Part shown: positions 17,111-26,652 of the stretch, piece after piece
How positions within the stretch are numbered: the stretch's first letter is position 1
How the letters are laid out: every line of letters starts with the position of its first letter
Assembly (NCBI RefSeq): GCF_021372645.1
Contig: NZ_JAJFUC010000029.1
Location: forward strand, 1 to 64,000
Direction of reading: 5' to 3'
DNA from: Clostridium sp.
GTDB lineage: Bacteria > Bacillota > Clostridia > Clostridiales > Clostridiaceae
DNA length: 64,000 nt
Position numbers and translations under genes: made by a program
Notes under the pieces: generated by a model
What the model was told of the DNA's origin: nothing
Database searches by the model: none
Seen by the model: the letters and a program-made list of their open reading frames with translations, nothing else

Positions 17111-17693
17111 AATAATTCCTCCTAGTGTTTGATATTTTTATTTGTAACATATTATATCATAATTTTATGGGAAAAGTATGATATTAAAAAATTAATTTAA
17201 AAAATTAGTATTATTAATGCTAAAAGTGGAAAGCATGGCTAGACTGCAATTGCTCTGGATGTTCTTCTGCAAGGGTATGTAATGGAATCAAAGTACATAA
17301 AGAAATAAACTTAGTTTTATAAATGATAAATCGGAAATTATATATGTTTGTTATTTAGAATTATGAATATTTTACAGTAAGATTCTAAATGGTAGAGTGT
17401 ACTCAAATTGTAAAATCTGGGAAGATGGAGATTGAAATATCTATCTTTTAGAATTTTTTTTACAAATGTTTTAACAATTTTATTGACAATTGCATAGATA
17501 TACTTTATAGTTATTTTCATATAAAGTCTATAAAAATAGTAGGGATTAGCTTATTACGTAAAATTTAAATGTTAATATCATATTTATAATTAGAAATTAA
17601 AAGTATTTCTAATTAAAGATAGTGTACGATTAAAACCTACTAAACATATAAGAAAAATTAAAATATTTAATAAAAGAAAAGGGGCGATATATT
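17111..17693. other. divergent control region between sulfite reductase and sbp
   Basis: 583 bp. On the minus strand it holds the reductase promoter. A small open stretch near 17240-17310 includes a Cys-rich reading (DCNCSGCSS) without a start or ribosome site. A perfect palindrome is at 17587-17615. AGTAGGGATT near 17538 and ACCTACT near 17635 resemble halves of a CymR-type sulfur operator. No complete gene is seen. Confidence 0.55.
17587..17615. promoter_or_regulatory. perfect inverted repeat upstream of the sulfate operon
   Basis: TAATTAGAAAT (17587-17597) and its exact reverse complement (17605-17615) are split by 7 bp and lie 79 bp before sbp. It is a candidate repressor or activator site for sulfur control. 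The regulator is unknown. Confidence 0.5.
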
Positions 17694-18740
17694 ATGAAAA
17701 AGACTAGAATTTTAAGCTTAGTGCTTTCAGCTGCAGTAATTATAGGGGTTTTTGCAGGCTGTGGAAAGCAAAGCGATAGTGGCGAAGATGCAACAAGCAA
17801 TAAACCTGTAGAACTTTTAAATGTATCCTATGATCCTACGAGAGAATTATATACAAAGTTTAATGAAAGTTTTGCAAAGTATTGGAAAGAAAAAACTGGA
17901 CAAGATGTAACGATAAATCAATCTCACGGAGGATCAGGTGCGCAATCACAAGCAATTATAGGAGGATTAGAGGCTGATGTTGCAACTCTTGCTTTAGGTT
18001 ATGATATTGATGCATTAAGTAAGGAAGGTCTTCTTAATAGTGATTGGCAAAGTAAATTTAAAGATAATAGTTCACCTTATACCTCAACTATTGTTTTCCT
18101 TGTCAGAAAAGGAAATCCTAAGAATATAAAAGATTGGGATGACTTAATAAAGAAAGATGTTTCTATTATAACGCCAAATCCTAAAACCTCTGGGGGAGCG
18201 AGATGGAATTACTTAGCAGCATGGGCTTATGCATCACAAAAAAACAATGGAAATGAAGCAGCAATAAAGGATTATATGTCTAAATTATTTTCAAATGTTG
18301 CTGTACTAGATTCAGGTGCTAGAGGAGCTACAACTAGTTTTGTTGAAAGAGGACTTGGTGATGTATTAATAGCTTGGGAAAATGAAGCAATATTATCACT
18401 TAATGAACTTGGAAAAGATAAATATGAAATTGTTGTACCTTCAATAAGTATTTTAGCAGAACCACCAGTTGCTGTAGTAGACAAAGTTGTTGATAAAAAG
18501 GGTACTAGGGAAGTTGCACAAGCTTACTTAGATTATTTATATACTAAAGAAGGTCAAGAAATAGCAGCACAAAACTACTATAGACCTAGAGATAAAGAAG
18601 TGGCTGAAAAATATAAAGCTACTTTCCCAGAAGTTAAATTAGTTACAGTAGATAGTGAATTTGGAGGATGGGCAAAAGCTCAAGCAACTCATTTTGCAGA
18701 TGGTGGAACTTTTGATCAAATTTATACACCAAAGAAGTAA
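17694..18740 (+). CDS. sbp: sulfate ABC transporter, substrate-binding lipoprotein
   Basis: A 348-residue lipoprotein (lipobox FAGC, C23) with AGGGGCG before the ATG. It captures sulfate or thiosulfate outside the membrane and hands it to CysT/CysW. Family marks are [20 protein letters not shown], the oxyanion loop, and [11 protein letters not shown]-terminal motifs such as [20 protein letters not shown] are typical of Sbp/CysP. It is the first gene of the sulfate operon. Confidence 0.95.
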   Translation: MKKTRILSLVLSAAVIIGVFAGCGKQSDSGEDATSNKPVELLNVSYDPTRELYTKFNESFAKYWKEKTGQDVTINQSHGGSGAQSQAIIGGLEADVATLALGYDIDALSKEGLLNSDWQSKFKDNSSPYTSTIVFLVRKGNPKNIKDWDDLIKKDVSIITPNPKTSGGARWNYLAAWAYASQKNNGNEAAIKDYMSKLFSNVAVLDSGARGATTSFVERGLGDVLIAWENEAILSLNELGKDKYEIVVPSISILAEPPVAVVDKVVDKKGTREVAQAYLDYLYTKEGQEIAAQNYYRPRDKEVAEKYKATFPEVKLVTVDSEFGGWAKAQATHFADGGTFDQIYTPKK

Positions 18741-18744
18741 TGTC

Positions 18745-18825
18745 AGTTAAGTATGAATGATGAATGATGAAGGAAGAAATTCCTTTAGGAATTTCAATCT
18801 TAATCATTCACTATTCATTAATTAA
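18745..18825. repeat. imperfect palindromic repeat between sbp and cysT
   Basis: GAATGATGAATGATGAA with AAATTCC on the left mirrors GGAATTTC and ATCATTCACTATTCATT on the right, making a long hairpin with GGAATTTC/GAAATTCC at its tip. It may lower expression downstream of sbp or protect the sbp transcript end. Its simple ATGATGA content suggests a dispersed intergenic element. Confidence 0.6.
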
Positions 18826-18836
18826 GGAGGATATAT

Positions 18837-19661
18837 ATGAGCAAACCGAAAAGAGTTATTCCGGGATTTAGGCTAACAATGGGAGTTTCTCTTGTTTATT
18901 TAAGTCTTATCGTTTTAATTCCTTTATCTGCTTTAGTCATAAAGTCGACAGGAATGGGGATTGATAAATTTTTAAGTACCATATTAGACCCTAGAGTATT
19001 GCATGGTTATTTGGTTAGTTTTGGATCAGCATTTATAGCTGCAATAATAAATAGTATATTTGGTGTGATATTAGCTTGGGTTTTAGTAAGATATAATTTT
19101 CCTTTTAAAAGATTTATAGATGGAATAATTGATTTACCCTTTGCATTGCCAACAGCAGTTGCAGGTATATCTTTGACCACATTATATTCAGAAAACGGAT
19201 GGATAGGAAAAATACTTTATTCTTTTGGAATTCAATCATCTTTTTCAATTTTTGGAATTGTTGTGGCATTAACCTTTATAGGGATACCTTTTGTTGTGAG
19301 AACAATTCAACCTGTATTAGAAGATTTGGATAGTCAATATGAAGAGGCAGCAATAATGCTTGGAGCTAGTAGAATAAGAACATTTTTCAAAGTAATCTTT
19401 CCAGAAATATCAGCACCTTTATTAACAGGTTTTGGACTTGCCTTTGCTAGAGGAGTAGGGGAATACGGAAGTGTTGTTTTTATAGCAGGGAATAAACCTA
19501 TGAAAACGGAAATAGCACCACTTTTAATTATGTCAAAACTTGAACAATTTAATTATGCTGGTGCAACAGCAATAGCAGTAGTGATGTTATTAGCATCATT
19601 TTTAATACTTTTCGTAATAAATGGAATTCAATTACGAAACAGTAGATTGAAAAAGATATGA
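18837..19661 (+). CDS. cysT: sulfate ABC transporter permease CysT
   Basis: A 274-residue permease with six predicted TM helices and the BPD_transp_1 EAA loop (YEEAAIMLGASRIRTFFKVIFP). The motif LPFALPTAVAGISL is characteristic of CysT/CysU. AAGGAGG precedes the ATG. It forms the channel with CysW and is powered by CysA. The stop lies 13 bp before the chosen cysW start. Confidence 0.95.
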   Translation: MSKPKRVIPGFRLTMGVSLVYLSLIVLIPLSALVIKSTGMGIDKFLSTILDPRVLHGYLVSFGSAFIAAIINSIFGVILAWVLVRYNFPFKRFIDGIIDLPFALPTAVAGISLTTLYSENGWIGKILYSFGIQSSFSIFGIVVALTFIGIPFVVRTIQPVLEDLDSQYEEAAIMLGASRIRTFFKVIFPEISAPLLTGFGLAFARGVGEYGSVVFIAGNKPMKTEIAPLLIMSKLEQFNYAGATAIAVVMLLASFLILFVINGIQLRNSRLKKI

Positions 19662-19674
19662 GGTGAGGAATAAG

Positions 19675-20505
19675 TTGAGTAAGGCAGTTACATACAGGAA
19701 AGAAAATAAGTTGTTAAAATATGCATTGGTAACTATAAGCGTATTATTTTTAATATTAATGTTAATAATTCCGCTTGTATCCATAATCTCAGAGGCTTTA
19801 TCAAAAGGATTTAATGCATATATTAAGGCTGTTTCAGATGGATATACTCTAAAGGCTATTAATCTTACAATTACAGCTACAATAGTCGCAACAATTCTGA
19901 ATACTTTGTTTGGTTTATGTGTGGCTTGGACAATTACAAAGTTTAAGTTTAAAGGTAAAAATTTATTAGGTGCTCTAATCGACTTACCTTTTGCAATTTC
20001 ACCTGTTATTGCTGGATTAATATTTGTATTAACCTTTGGACGTGGGGGTGTACTTGAAGGACTTGCCAATCAAGCTAATATAAAAATTGTTTTTGCTATA
20101 CCAGGAATTATACTTGCTACTATATTTGTAACTTTTCCTTTTGTAGCTAGAGAAATAATTCCATTAATGAGTGCTCAAGGTACTGATGAAGAAGAGGCGG
20201 CAGCTATGATGGGGGCTAGTGGGTTTCAAATTTTCAGGAAGATAACACTTCCTAATATTAAATGGGGCCTTATATATGGAATAATACTTTGTGCTGCACG
20301 TGCTATGGGTGAATTTGGAGCAGTATCTGTAGTATCTGGACATATAAGAGGAAAGACAAATACCCTTCCATTACATGTTGAAATTTTGTATAACGAATAT
20401 CAATTTGCAGCGGCCTCAGCAGTTGCTTCAATATTAGTTATTATTGCAATAATTGTTTTGATTCTTAGAAATATTGTGGAATGGAAGAGCAAGAAGGAGA
20501 GCTAG
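19675..20505 (+). CDS. cysW: sulfate ABC transporter permease CysW
   Basis: A 276-residue permease with six TM helices and the EAA loop (EEEAAAMMGASGFQIFRKITLP). The TTG at 19675 is preferred because AGGTGAGG (19661-19668) is 6 bp away; the in-frame GTG at 19663 lies inside that site. The motifs DLPFAISPVIAGL and GEFGAVSVVSGHIRGKTNTLPL are typical of CysW. It partners CysT and is followed by cysA after 3 bp. Confidence 0.94.
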   Translation: MSKAVTYRKENKLLKYALVTISVLFLILMLIIPLVSIISEALSKGFNAYIKAVSDGYTLKAINLTITATIVATILNTLFGLCVAWTITKFKFKGKNLLGALIDLPFAISPVIAGLIFVLTFGRGGVLEGLANQANIKIVFAIPGIILATIFVTFPFVAREIIPLMSAQGTDEEEAAAMMGASGFQIFRKITLPNIKWGLIYGIILCAARAMGEFGAVSVVSGHIRGKTNTLPLHVEILYNEYQFAAASAVASILVIIAIIVLILRNIVEWKSKKES

Positions 20506-20508
20506 AAT

Positions 20509-21570
20509 ATGTACGTGGAATTAAAAAATATAAGTAAAAAATTTGAAGATTTTAAAGCATCGGATAATGTTAATTTTGGAATAGAGCAAGGAAAATTAAT
20601 TGGATTACTTGGACCTAGTGGAAGTGGTAAAACTACAATACTTAGAATGATAGCTGGTCTTGAAACTCCAGATGAAGGTGACATTGTTATTAATGGAATA
20701 AAAGTTAATGATATAGAACCAGGAAAAAGAGGAATTGGATTTGTTTTTCAAAACTATGCATTATTCCGTCATATGACAGTTTACGATAATATTGCTTTTG
20801 GACTTGTGGTACAAAAAGCTAAAAAAGAAGATATAAACAAAAAAGTTACTGAATTAATAGAACTTATTGGTCTTAAAGGTCTTGAAAAAAGATATCCAGG
20901 TCAACTATCTGGAGGACAAAGGCAGAGAGTAGCCTTTGCTAGAGCACTTGCTCCAAATCCTAAGCTATTACTACTAGATGAACCATTTGCAGCTATAGAT
21001 GCAAAGGTAAGAAAGGAACTTAGAAGCTGGCTTAGAGAAACTATATCGAAGCTTGGTATTACAAGTATATTTGTAACTCATGACCAAGAGGAAGCAGTAG
21101 AAGTAGCTGATGAAATAATAATAACAAATAAAGGACAAATTGAGCAAAAGGGAAGTCCAGTTGAAATTTACAAAAATCCTAAGACACCGTTTGTAGCCCA
21201 ATTTATTGGAGAATCTAATCTTATAGATGATTATACAAAACTTAAAGGTTTTGAAGAAAATTCTAAAGAATCAAAAGCTATAGTTCGCCCAGAGTTTATA
21301 GATATTGCAAAAAATGATAAGGAAATATTAACTCCTCTTGCAGCCGAAAAAGGAATTGTAAAAGCTATTGCCTTTAGAGGAAGTAATATCGAAGTAGATG
21401 TCCAAATTGGAGAGCAGTTACTAACAGGATATAGAAATTTAGAGCAAGAATCATTAACTATAGGCGAGGAAGTTTTAGTTTTAATTCATAGAGTTTATAC
21501 ATTTAATGATAAAAATGCAAAAGTGGTTGAGAATAAAATTAAATCACAGGAAGCATCAGTGTTTATTTAG
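20509..21570 (+). CDS. cysA: sulfate ABC transporter ATP-binding protein CysA
   Basis: A 353-residue ABC ATPase. Walker A GPSGSGKTT, Q-loop FQNYALFRHM, signature LSGGQRQRVAFARAL, Walker B LLLLDEPFAAID and switch THDQEEA are present. A C-terminal regulatory domain (about 235-353) of TOBE type follows. It energises CysTW. The start is 3 bp after the cysW stop, so coupling is likely. A dispersed palindromic repeat follows the stop at once. Confidence 0.95.
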   Translation: MYVELKNISKKFEDFKASDNVNFGIEQGKLIGLLGPSGSGKTTILRMIAGLETPDEGDIVINGIKVNDIEPGKRGIGFVFQNYALFRHMTVYDNIAFGLVVQKAKKEDINKKVTELIELIGLKGLEKRYPGQLSGGQRQRVAFARALAPNPKLLLLDEPFAAIDAKVRKELRSWLRETISKLGITSIFVTHDQEEAVEVADEIIITNKGQIEQKGSPVEIYKNPKTPFVAQFIGESNLIDDYTKLKGFEENSKESKAIVRPEFIDIAKNDKEILTPLAAEKGIVKAIAFRGSNIEVDVQIGEQLLTGYRNLEQESLTIGEEVLVLIHRVYTFNDKNAKVVENKIKSQEASVFI

Positions 21571-21576
21571 AAGTTT

Positions 21577-21637
21577 TAGGCACAATCAAAAAATAAGGAC
21601 CAGTATGCTTGTCTATTATTTTCTTTCATGTGCCTTA
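21577..21637. repeat. dispersed palindromic intergenic repeat, copy A
   Basis: It begins TAGGCACAATCAAAAAATAA and ends TTTCTTTCATGTGCCTTA; the ends are inverted copies (AGGCAC...GTGCCT). It lies 7 bp after the cysA stop. Similar copies are at 49270 and 55538, with partial ones at 40733 and 58050. Confidence 0.7.
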
Positions 21638-21772
21638 TTAAAAATTATATTACAAAAATATCTATATATAATGCATTGTATATATTTCATGAAAATAGAA
21701 ATTGCATGATTAAAAATGCGGGAATTCTGCATTTGTTTAGTAAATATTGACCTTAAAAAAAGGAGATATGCT

Positions 21773-23479
21773 ATGAGTAAGAACATTCAAGTAAAACAAT
21801 TAGAGACAGATATATTAATTATTGGAGGAGGTACTGCTGGGTGCTATGCAGCTATGACAATAAGAGAAAATTCTAATGCATCAGTACTTATCCTTGAAAA
21901 AGCTAATATTAAAAGAAGCGGCTGTCTAGCAGCTGGGGTAAATGCAATTAATGCATATATAGTAAAAGGAAGAACTCCAGAAGACTATGTAGATTACGCT
22001 AAAAAGGATGCAGATAATATTGTAAGAGAAGATTTACTACTTACAATGTCACAAGGTTTAAATAAAGTAACAAAAAAGCTAGAGGATTTAGGGCTTGTTA
22101 TTTTAAAAGATGAAAATGGTGAATATGTAGCTAGAGGAAATAGAAATATAAAAATCAATGGAGAAAATATTAAACCGATTCTAGCAGATGCAGTGAAGAA
22201 TCTTTCAGACGTTACAGTTATGAATCAAGTTAATGTTATTGATTATATTGTAAAAGATAATCATATACTTGGAGCTTTTGCAGTTAATGTTGGGGAAGAA
22301 ATCCTATATGAAATTAAAGCAAAGAAGGTAATATGTGCGACAGGCGGAGCAGCTGGCCTTTATAAATCTAATAATCCAGGTTTTTCAAGACATAAAATGT
22401 GGTATCCTCCTTTTAATACAGGAGCAGGATATGCTATGGGAATAAAAGCTGGAGCTGAAATGACTACTTTTGAAATGAGATTTATTGCCCTAAGATGTAA
22501 AGATACTATAGCACCTACAGGTACAATTGCACAAGGTGTAGGGGCAAAGCAAGTAAATTCAAAAGGTGAAATATATGAAACAAAATATGGATTAACTACC
22601 TCTGAAAGAGTTTATGGTACTGTAAAGGAAAATCAAGAGGGTAGAGGTCCTTGTTATTTAAGGACAGAAGGTATTAGTTCTGCTCAAGATGAGGAGCTTA
22701 AAAAAGCATACTTAAATATGGCACCTAGTCAGACTTTAAAATGGATGGAATCAGGCAAAAATCCAAGTGAGCAAAATGTAGAAATTGAAGGAACAGAACC
22801 TTACATAGTAGGTGGACATACTGCTAGTGGATATTGGGTTGATACTAAACGAGAAACAACAATAAAAGGTCTTTTCGCAGCTGGAGATGTAGGTGGTGGA
22901 TGCCCACAAAAATATGTTACAGGCGCATTAGTAGAAGGTGAAATTGCAGCAAAGGCAGCAGTAGAAGCAATAAATAATGATGAAAAGAATAACGTTAATT
23001 TATTAAAAGGTGAAGAATATGTACTCATAAAGAAAAAGAAAGAAGAAATTGAAAAAATATTGAACTTCGAAAAGCAGATATTCAATGTAGAACAGCTTGA
23101 AGAGGCAATGCAAAAAGTAATGGATACCTATGCAGGTGGAATTGGAAGCAGTTATCAGTTTAATGAAAAGCAACTGGAACTGGCAACTGAGAAAATTGAA
23201 CAAATTGAGAAATTAAGCGATAGTCTTCATGCAGAGGATATGCATGAGTTGATGTTTATATATGAGTTAAAAGAGAGACTTACTATTTGTAAATCTGTAA
23301 TTGCTCACTTAAAAGCGAGAAAAGAAACTAGATGGCATAGTTTTGCTGAAAACTTAGATTATCCAGAGAAAAGCGATGAATGGCTTAAATATGTTAATTC
23401 AAAGTTTGTAGATGGAAAACTTACAATTTTATATAGAGATTTAGTGGGAAGAGGTGAAACATATGAGCATAGCAATTAA
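21773..23479 (+). CDS. aprA: adenylylsulfate (APS) reductase, alpha subunit (flavoprotein)
   Basis: A 568-residue FAD protein. The ATG at 21773 is chosen because AAAAGGAG precedes it and the protein then starts MSKNIQVKQLETDIL; the longer frame from 21716 has no ribosome site. It has the FAD-binding GGGTAGCYAA near residue 20 and the AprA-typical SGCLAAGVNAINAY. GDVGGGCPQKYVTGA lies near the FAD C-terminal contact. It reduces APS to sulfite plus AMP with electrons from AprB. Dissimilatory sulfate reducers use this enzyme. Here, beside uptake and activation genes, it serves assimilation. It overlaps aprB by 17 bp. Confidence 0.9.
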   Translation: MSKNIQVKQLETDILIIGGGTAGCYAAMTIRENSNASVLILEKANIKRSGCLAAGVNAINAYIVKGRTPEDYVDYAKKDADNIVREDLLLTMSQGLNKVTKKLEDLGLVILKDENGEYVARGNRNIKINGENIKPILADAVKNLSDVTVMNQVNVIDYIVKDNHILGAFAVNVGEEILYEIKAKKVICATGGAAGLYKSNNPGFSRHKMWYPPFNTGAGYAMGIKAGAEMTTFEMRFIALRCKDTIAPTGTIAQGVGAKQVNSKGEIYETKYGLTTSERVYGTVKENQEGRGPCYLRTEGISSAQDEELKKAYLNMAPSQTLKWMESGKNPSEQNVEIEGTEPYIVGGHTASGYWVDTKRETTIKGLFAAGDVGGGCPQKYVTGALVEGEIAAKAAVEAINNDEKNNVNLLKGEEYVLIKKKKEEIEKILNFEKQIFNVEQLEEAMQKVMDTYAGGIGSSYQFNEKQLELATEKIEQIEKLSDSLHAEDMHELMFIYELKERLTICKSVIAHLKARKETRWHSFAENLDYPEKSDEWLKYVNSKFVDGKLTILYRDLVGRGETYEHSN

Positions 23480-23777
23480 CAAAGATAAATGTATTGGATG
23501 CAAAAAATGTTTATCTGTATGTCCAGGAAGTCTTATGAAAGCAAGTGACGATGGAAAAGTTCATATAAAATATCCTAAAGATTGTTGGGGATGCTCTTCT
23601 TGTATAAAAGAATGTCCTACAAGTGCAATTTCATTGTATTTAGGAGCTGATATTGGTGGAAGAGGAAGTCGTCTGACAGTTAAATTAAAAAATGATATTG
23701 CAGATTGGAAAATTGAAGAAAGCAATGGAACAGAGCATTCAATTAAGATAAATCGTAAAGATTCAAATCAATACTAG
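23463..23777 (+). CDS. aprB: adenylylsulfate reductase, beta subunit (ferredoxin-like)
   Basis: A 104-residue protein with ATG 23463 and AGAGGTG inside the end of aprA. Two [4Fe-4S] motifs are present: CIGCKKCLSVCPG near residue 13 and CWGCSSCIKECPT near residue 43. It passes electrons to the AprA flavin. It is shorter than the roughly 150-residue dissimilatory AprB, lacking most of the long C-terminal arm that wraps AprA. The overlap with aprA implies translational coupling and equal amounts. Confidence 0.9.
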   Translation: MSIAINKDKCIGCKKCLSVCPGSLMKASDDGKVHIKYPKDCWGCSSCIKECPTSAISLYLGADIGGRGSRLTVKLKNDIADWKIEESNGTEHSIKINRKDSNQY

Positions 23778-23857
23778 AATCAATTGATGATTAATCATTA
23801 ATTAAACGTGGCATAGCCACTTTGTTTAAGTAATTTTAATTAATAGGAGGACTAATT

Positions 23858-24757
23858 ATGAGTGAATTATCACATCTTGATAAATTAGAAGCAGAAGCAA
23901 TGTATATTATTAGAGAAGTAGCCGCAGAATGTGAAAAACCAGTAATGTTATATTCTATTGGTAAAGACAGTTCAGTTATGCTGCATCTTGCAATGAAAGC
24001 ATTTTATCCTGAAAAGCCGCCATTCCCTTTCATGCATATTGATACAACATGGAAATTTAAGGAGATGGTAGAATTTCGTGATAGAAAAGCAAAAGAATTA
24101 GGTATAGAAATGATTGTCCATTCAAATGAGGAGGGTATAAGGCAAGGAATTAATCCTCTTGAGCATGGTTCAGCTTATACTGATATTATGAAGACACAAG
24201 CCTTAAAGCAAGGGTTAAGCAAATATGGTTTTACAGCAGCTTTTGGTGGGGGACGTCGTGATGAAGAAAAATCTCGTGCAAAGGAAAGAATTTTCTCCTT
24301 CAGAAATGAAGCACAAGCATGGGATCCTAAAAATCAAAGACCAGAAATGTGGAAGCTTTATAATACTAAAATAAATAAAGGTGAAAGCATGAGAGTTTTC
24401 CCAATTTCAAACTGGACTGAAAATGATATCTGGCAATATATAAAACGTGAAAATATTGATATTGTTCCTTTATATTTTGCTAAAGAAAGACCATGCATTG
24501 AGCGTGATGGCAATATTATCATGGTAGACGATGATAGATTAAAGCTATTACCAGGTGAAAAAGTTGAGCATAAAAAAATAAGATTTAGAACACTTGGATG
24601 TTATCCATTAACAGGTGGTTTTGAATCAGATGCAGTTACTTTAGATGCAATTATTGATGAAACCCTTAGTGCTGTATCATCTGAGAGAACAACTAGAGTT
24701 ATAGATAGTGAAGCAGCAGGTAGTATGGAAAGAAGAAAGAGAGAGGGGTATTTCTAA
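23858..24757 (+). CDS. cysD: sulfate adenylyltransferase, small subunit CysD
   Basis: A 299-residue PP-loop enzyme with the nucleotide motif [13 protein letters not shown] near residue 33. AGGAGG precedes the ATG. With CysN it forms APS from sulfate and ATP. The conserved blocks [35 protein letters not shown] and [13 protein letters not shown] are those of CysD. One base separates its stop from the cysN start. An 80-bp gap with a small GTGGCATAGCCAC hairpin separates it from aprB. Confidence 0.96.
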   Translation: MSELSHLDKLEAEAMYIIREVAAECEKPVMLYSIGKDSSVMLHLAMKAFYPEKPPFPFMHIDTTWKFKEMVEFRDRKAKELGIEMIVHSNEEGIRQGINPLEHGSAYTDIMKTQALKQGLSKYGFTAAFGGGRRDEEKSRAKERIFSFRNEAQAWDPKNQRPEMWKLYNTKINKGESMRVFPISNWTENDIWQYIKRENIDIVPLYFAKERPCIERDGNIIMVDDDRLKLLPGEKVEHKKIRFRTLGCYPLTGGFESDAVTLDAIIDETLSAVSSERTTRVIDSEAAGSMERRKREGYF

Positions 24758-24758
24758 A

Positions 24759-26447
24759 ATGAAGAGTTTATTAAAGTTCATAACATGTGGTAGCGTAGAT
24801 GACGGAAAATCTACTCTTATTGGGCATATTTTGTATGATTCAAAGCTTTTATATGCAGATCAGGAAAAAGCTTTAGAACTAGATAGTAAGGTTGGTAGTA
24901 GAGGTGGAGCAATAGACTATTCTCTATTATTAGATGGTTTAATGGCGGAGCGTGAACAAGGGATTACAATAGACGTTGCATATCGTTATTTTACAACTGA
25001 TAATAGAAGTTTTATTGTAGCAGATACTCCAGGGCATGAAGAGTATACTAGAAACATGGCAGTAGGTGCATCTTTTGCAGAACTTGCTATTATATTATTA
25101 GATGCAAAGCAAGGGGTACTTGTTCAAACAAGAAGACATGCAAGAATTTGTTCTTTAATGGGTGTAAAACATTTTGTGTTTGCAGTTAATAAAATAGATT
25201 TAGTAGAATACAATCATAAAAGATTCCTAGAAATTGAAGAGCAAATCAAAGAATTAGTAAAAGAACTTTCATTAGAAAATGTTCATATAATTCCAGTATC
25301 AGCTACAGAAGGGGATAATGTTACAAAGAAATCAGAAAATACTCCATGGTATCAAGGCGAAGCACTTTTAACACATCTGGAAAATGTAGAGATTGATAAT
25401 AAATCAGAAGAAGGTTTCTATATGCCAGTTCAAAGGGTATGTAGACCAAATCATACTTTTAGAGGATTCCAAGGGGAAATTGAAGCAGGAAGTATTGCTG
25501 TAGGAGACGAAATCACAACACTTCCTAGCAATGAAAAAGCTCTAGTAAAAAGCATTCATGTTACAGATAAGGAATCACAAAGTGCAGGGCAAGGACAGGC
25601 GGTCACAATACAGCTTAATAAAGAAGTTGATGTATCAAGAGGCTGTGTACTTACAAAAGGAACTAACATTGCTCCAAGCAAGCTGCTTAGTGCAAAGATT
25701 CTTTGGATGGATGATTCGGAATTAACAGCAGGTAAAGAGTACTTTGTAAAAGTTGGTACTAAGATGTTAACTGGTGTTGTAACAGATGTAAAATATAAAA
25801 TTGATGTAAACACTGGAGAGCATTTACCAACTGGATATTTAACAAAAAATGAAATAGCAGCATGTGATATTTTACTTTCTGAAAAAATAGTTGTTGATAA
25901 GTTCGATGCACATAAAACTTTAGGAGAACTTATTTTAATAGATCGTATTACTAATATGACATCAGCTTGTGGTGTTATAGAAGATGTTCATAATAATGAT
26001 ATTAAAAGTGGAAAATTTTCTTTTGAATATAACGAATTAAAAGCAAGAGGAGATATTTTTGAGGAATTTTATTATGATACAGAAACTTTGTCTATATTTA
26101 AATATAAACCAGAAGAACAAACTTATACTGTAGGCGATAAACTTCCAATAAAAGGTGATAGTTACGAATATCCAAAGAATTTTGATTTATTAGTTCTTCG
26201 TGATGGAGTAGCAATTGAGGTTCGTAATGAGGAAATTATCAGTATAAAACCAATTGGTAATTATAAGTATCAAGGAGTTCCGGTTATTAATGGCAGAGGG
26301 TTTGAAGTAAAGGTAAATTCTAATGAGGAAGTTACAACATTCTTGAGTGAATATAAAGGAACTAATGAAAAAACTCTAGGGGATTTCTTGAATAAGTGGG
26401 TTAAGTTTGAAACTTATAGAAAAGTAGTTTTTCATAGCACTAACTAG
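24759..26447 (+). CDS. cysN: sulfate adenylyltransferase, GTPase subunit CysN, with extra C-terminal segment
   Basis: A 562-residue protein with ATG 24759 after GAGAGGGG, one base after cysD. It has an EF-Tu-like GTPase domain: G1 GSVDDGKST, G3 DTPGHEEYTRNM, G4 NKID, and the switch sequence AEREQGITIDVAYRYF. Beta-barrel domains follow to about residue 430. GTP hydrolysis drives APS formation by CysD. E. coli CysN is about 475 residues. The extra roughly 110-130 residues here have no P-loop and are not an APS kinase (CysC). I do not recognise the extra segment. Lack of CysC fits the use of AprAB. Confidence 0.94.
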   Translation: MKSLLKFITCGSVDDGKSTLIGHILYDSKLLYADQEKALELDSKVGSRGGAIDYSLLLDGLMAEREQGITIDVAYRYFTTDNRSFIVADTPGHEEYTRNMAVGASFAELAIILLDAKQGVLVQTRRHARICSLMGVKHFVFAVNKIDLVEYNHKRFLEIEEQIKELVKELSLENVHIIPVSATEGDNVTKKSENTPWYQGEALLTHLENVEIDNKSEEGFYMPVQRVCRPNHTFRGFQGEIEAGSIAVGDEITTLPSNEKALVKSIHVTDKESQSAGQGQAVTIQLNKEVDVSRGCVLTKGTNIAPSKLLSAKILWMDDSELTAGKEYFVKVGTKMLTGVVTDVKYKIDVNTGEHLPTGYLTKNEIAACDILLSEKIVVDKFDAHKTLGELILIDRITNMTSACGVIEDVHNNDIKSGKFSFEYNELKARGDIFEEFYYDTETLSIFKYKPEEQTYTVGDKLPIKGDSYEYPKNFDLLVLRDGVAIEVRNEEIISIKPIGNYKYQGVPVINGRGFEVKVNSNEEVTTFLSEYKGTNEKTLGDFLNKWVKFETYRKVVFHSTN

Positions 26448-26628
26448 AAGGAATAAATAGATTAGTATTTGGTTTTTGTAGAATTATGGTAAATAAGAAA
26501 GCACTAATAAATTCATGTTTGTTAAATGTGTTTTTTGCAAATTAACTATAACAAATTAGAGTCTCATTTTCTATATTTTTCTATCACTCTTTAGGTGAAA
26601 GTTCAATATTTATAGAGTTTAGTATTTT

Positions 26629-26652
26629 AGCCATGCAAAGCATGGCTTTTTA
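26629..26652 (+). terminator. rho-independent terminator ending the sulfate operon
   Basis: AGCCATGC-AAA-GCATGGCT followed by TTTTT. The 3' arm and T-run merge directly into the lgt-like relic. Confidence 0.85.

Noticed and set aside
17240-17320. Open stretch reading DCNCSGCSSARVC, considered as a small Fe-S or metal-binding gene
   Set aside because: It has no start codon or ribosome site and is only about 32 codons. Kept only as a note in the intergenic entry.
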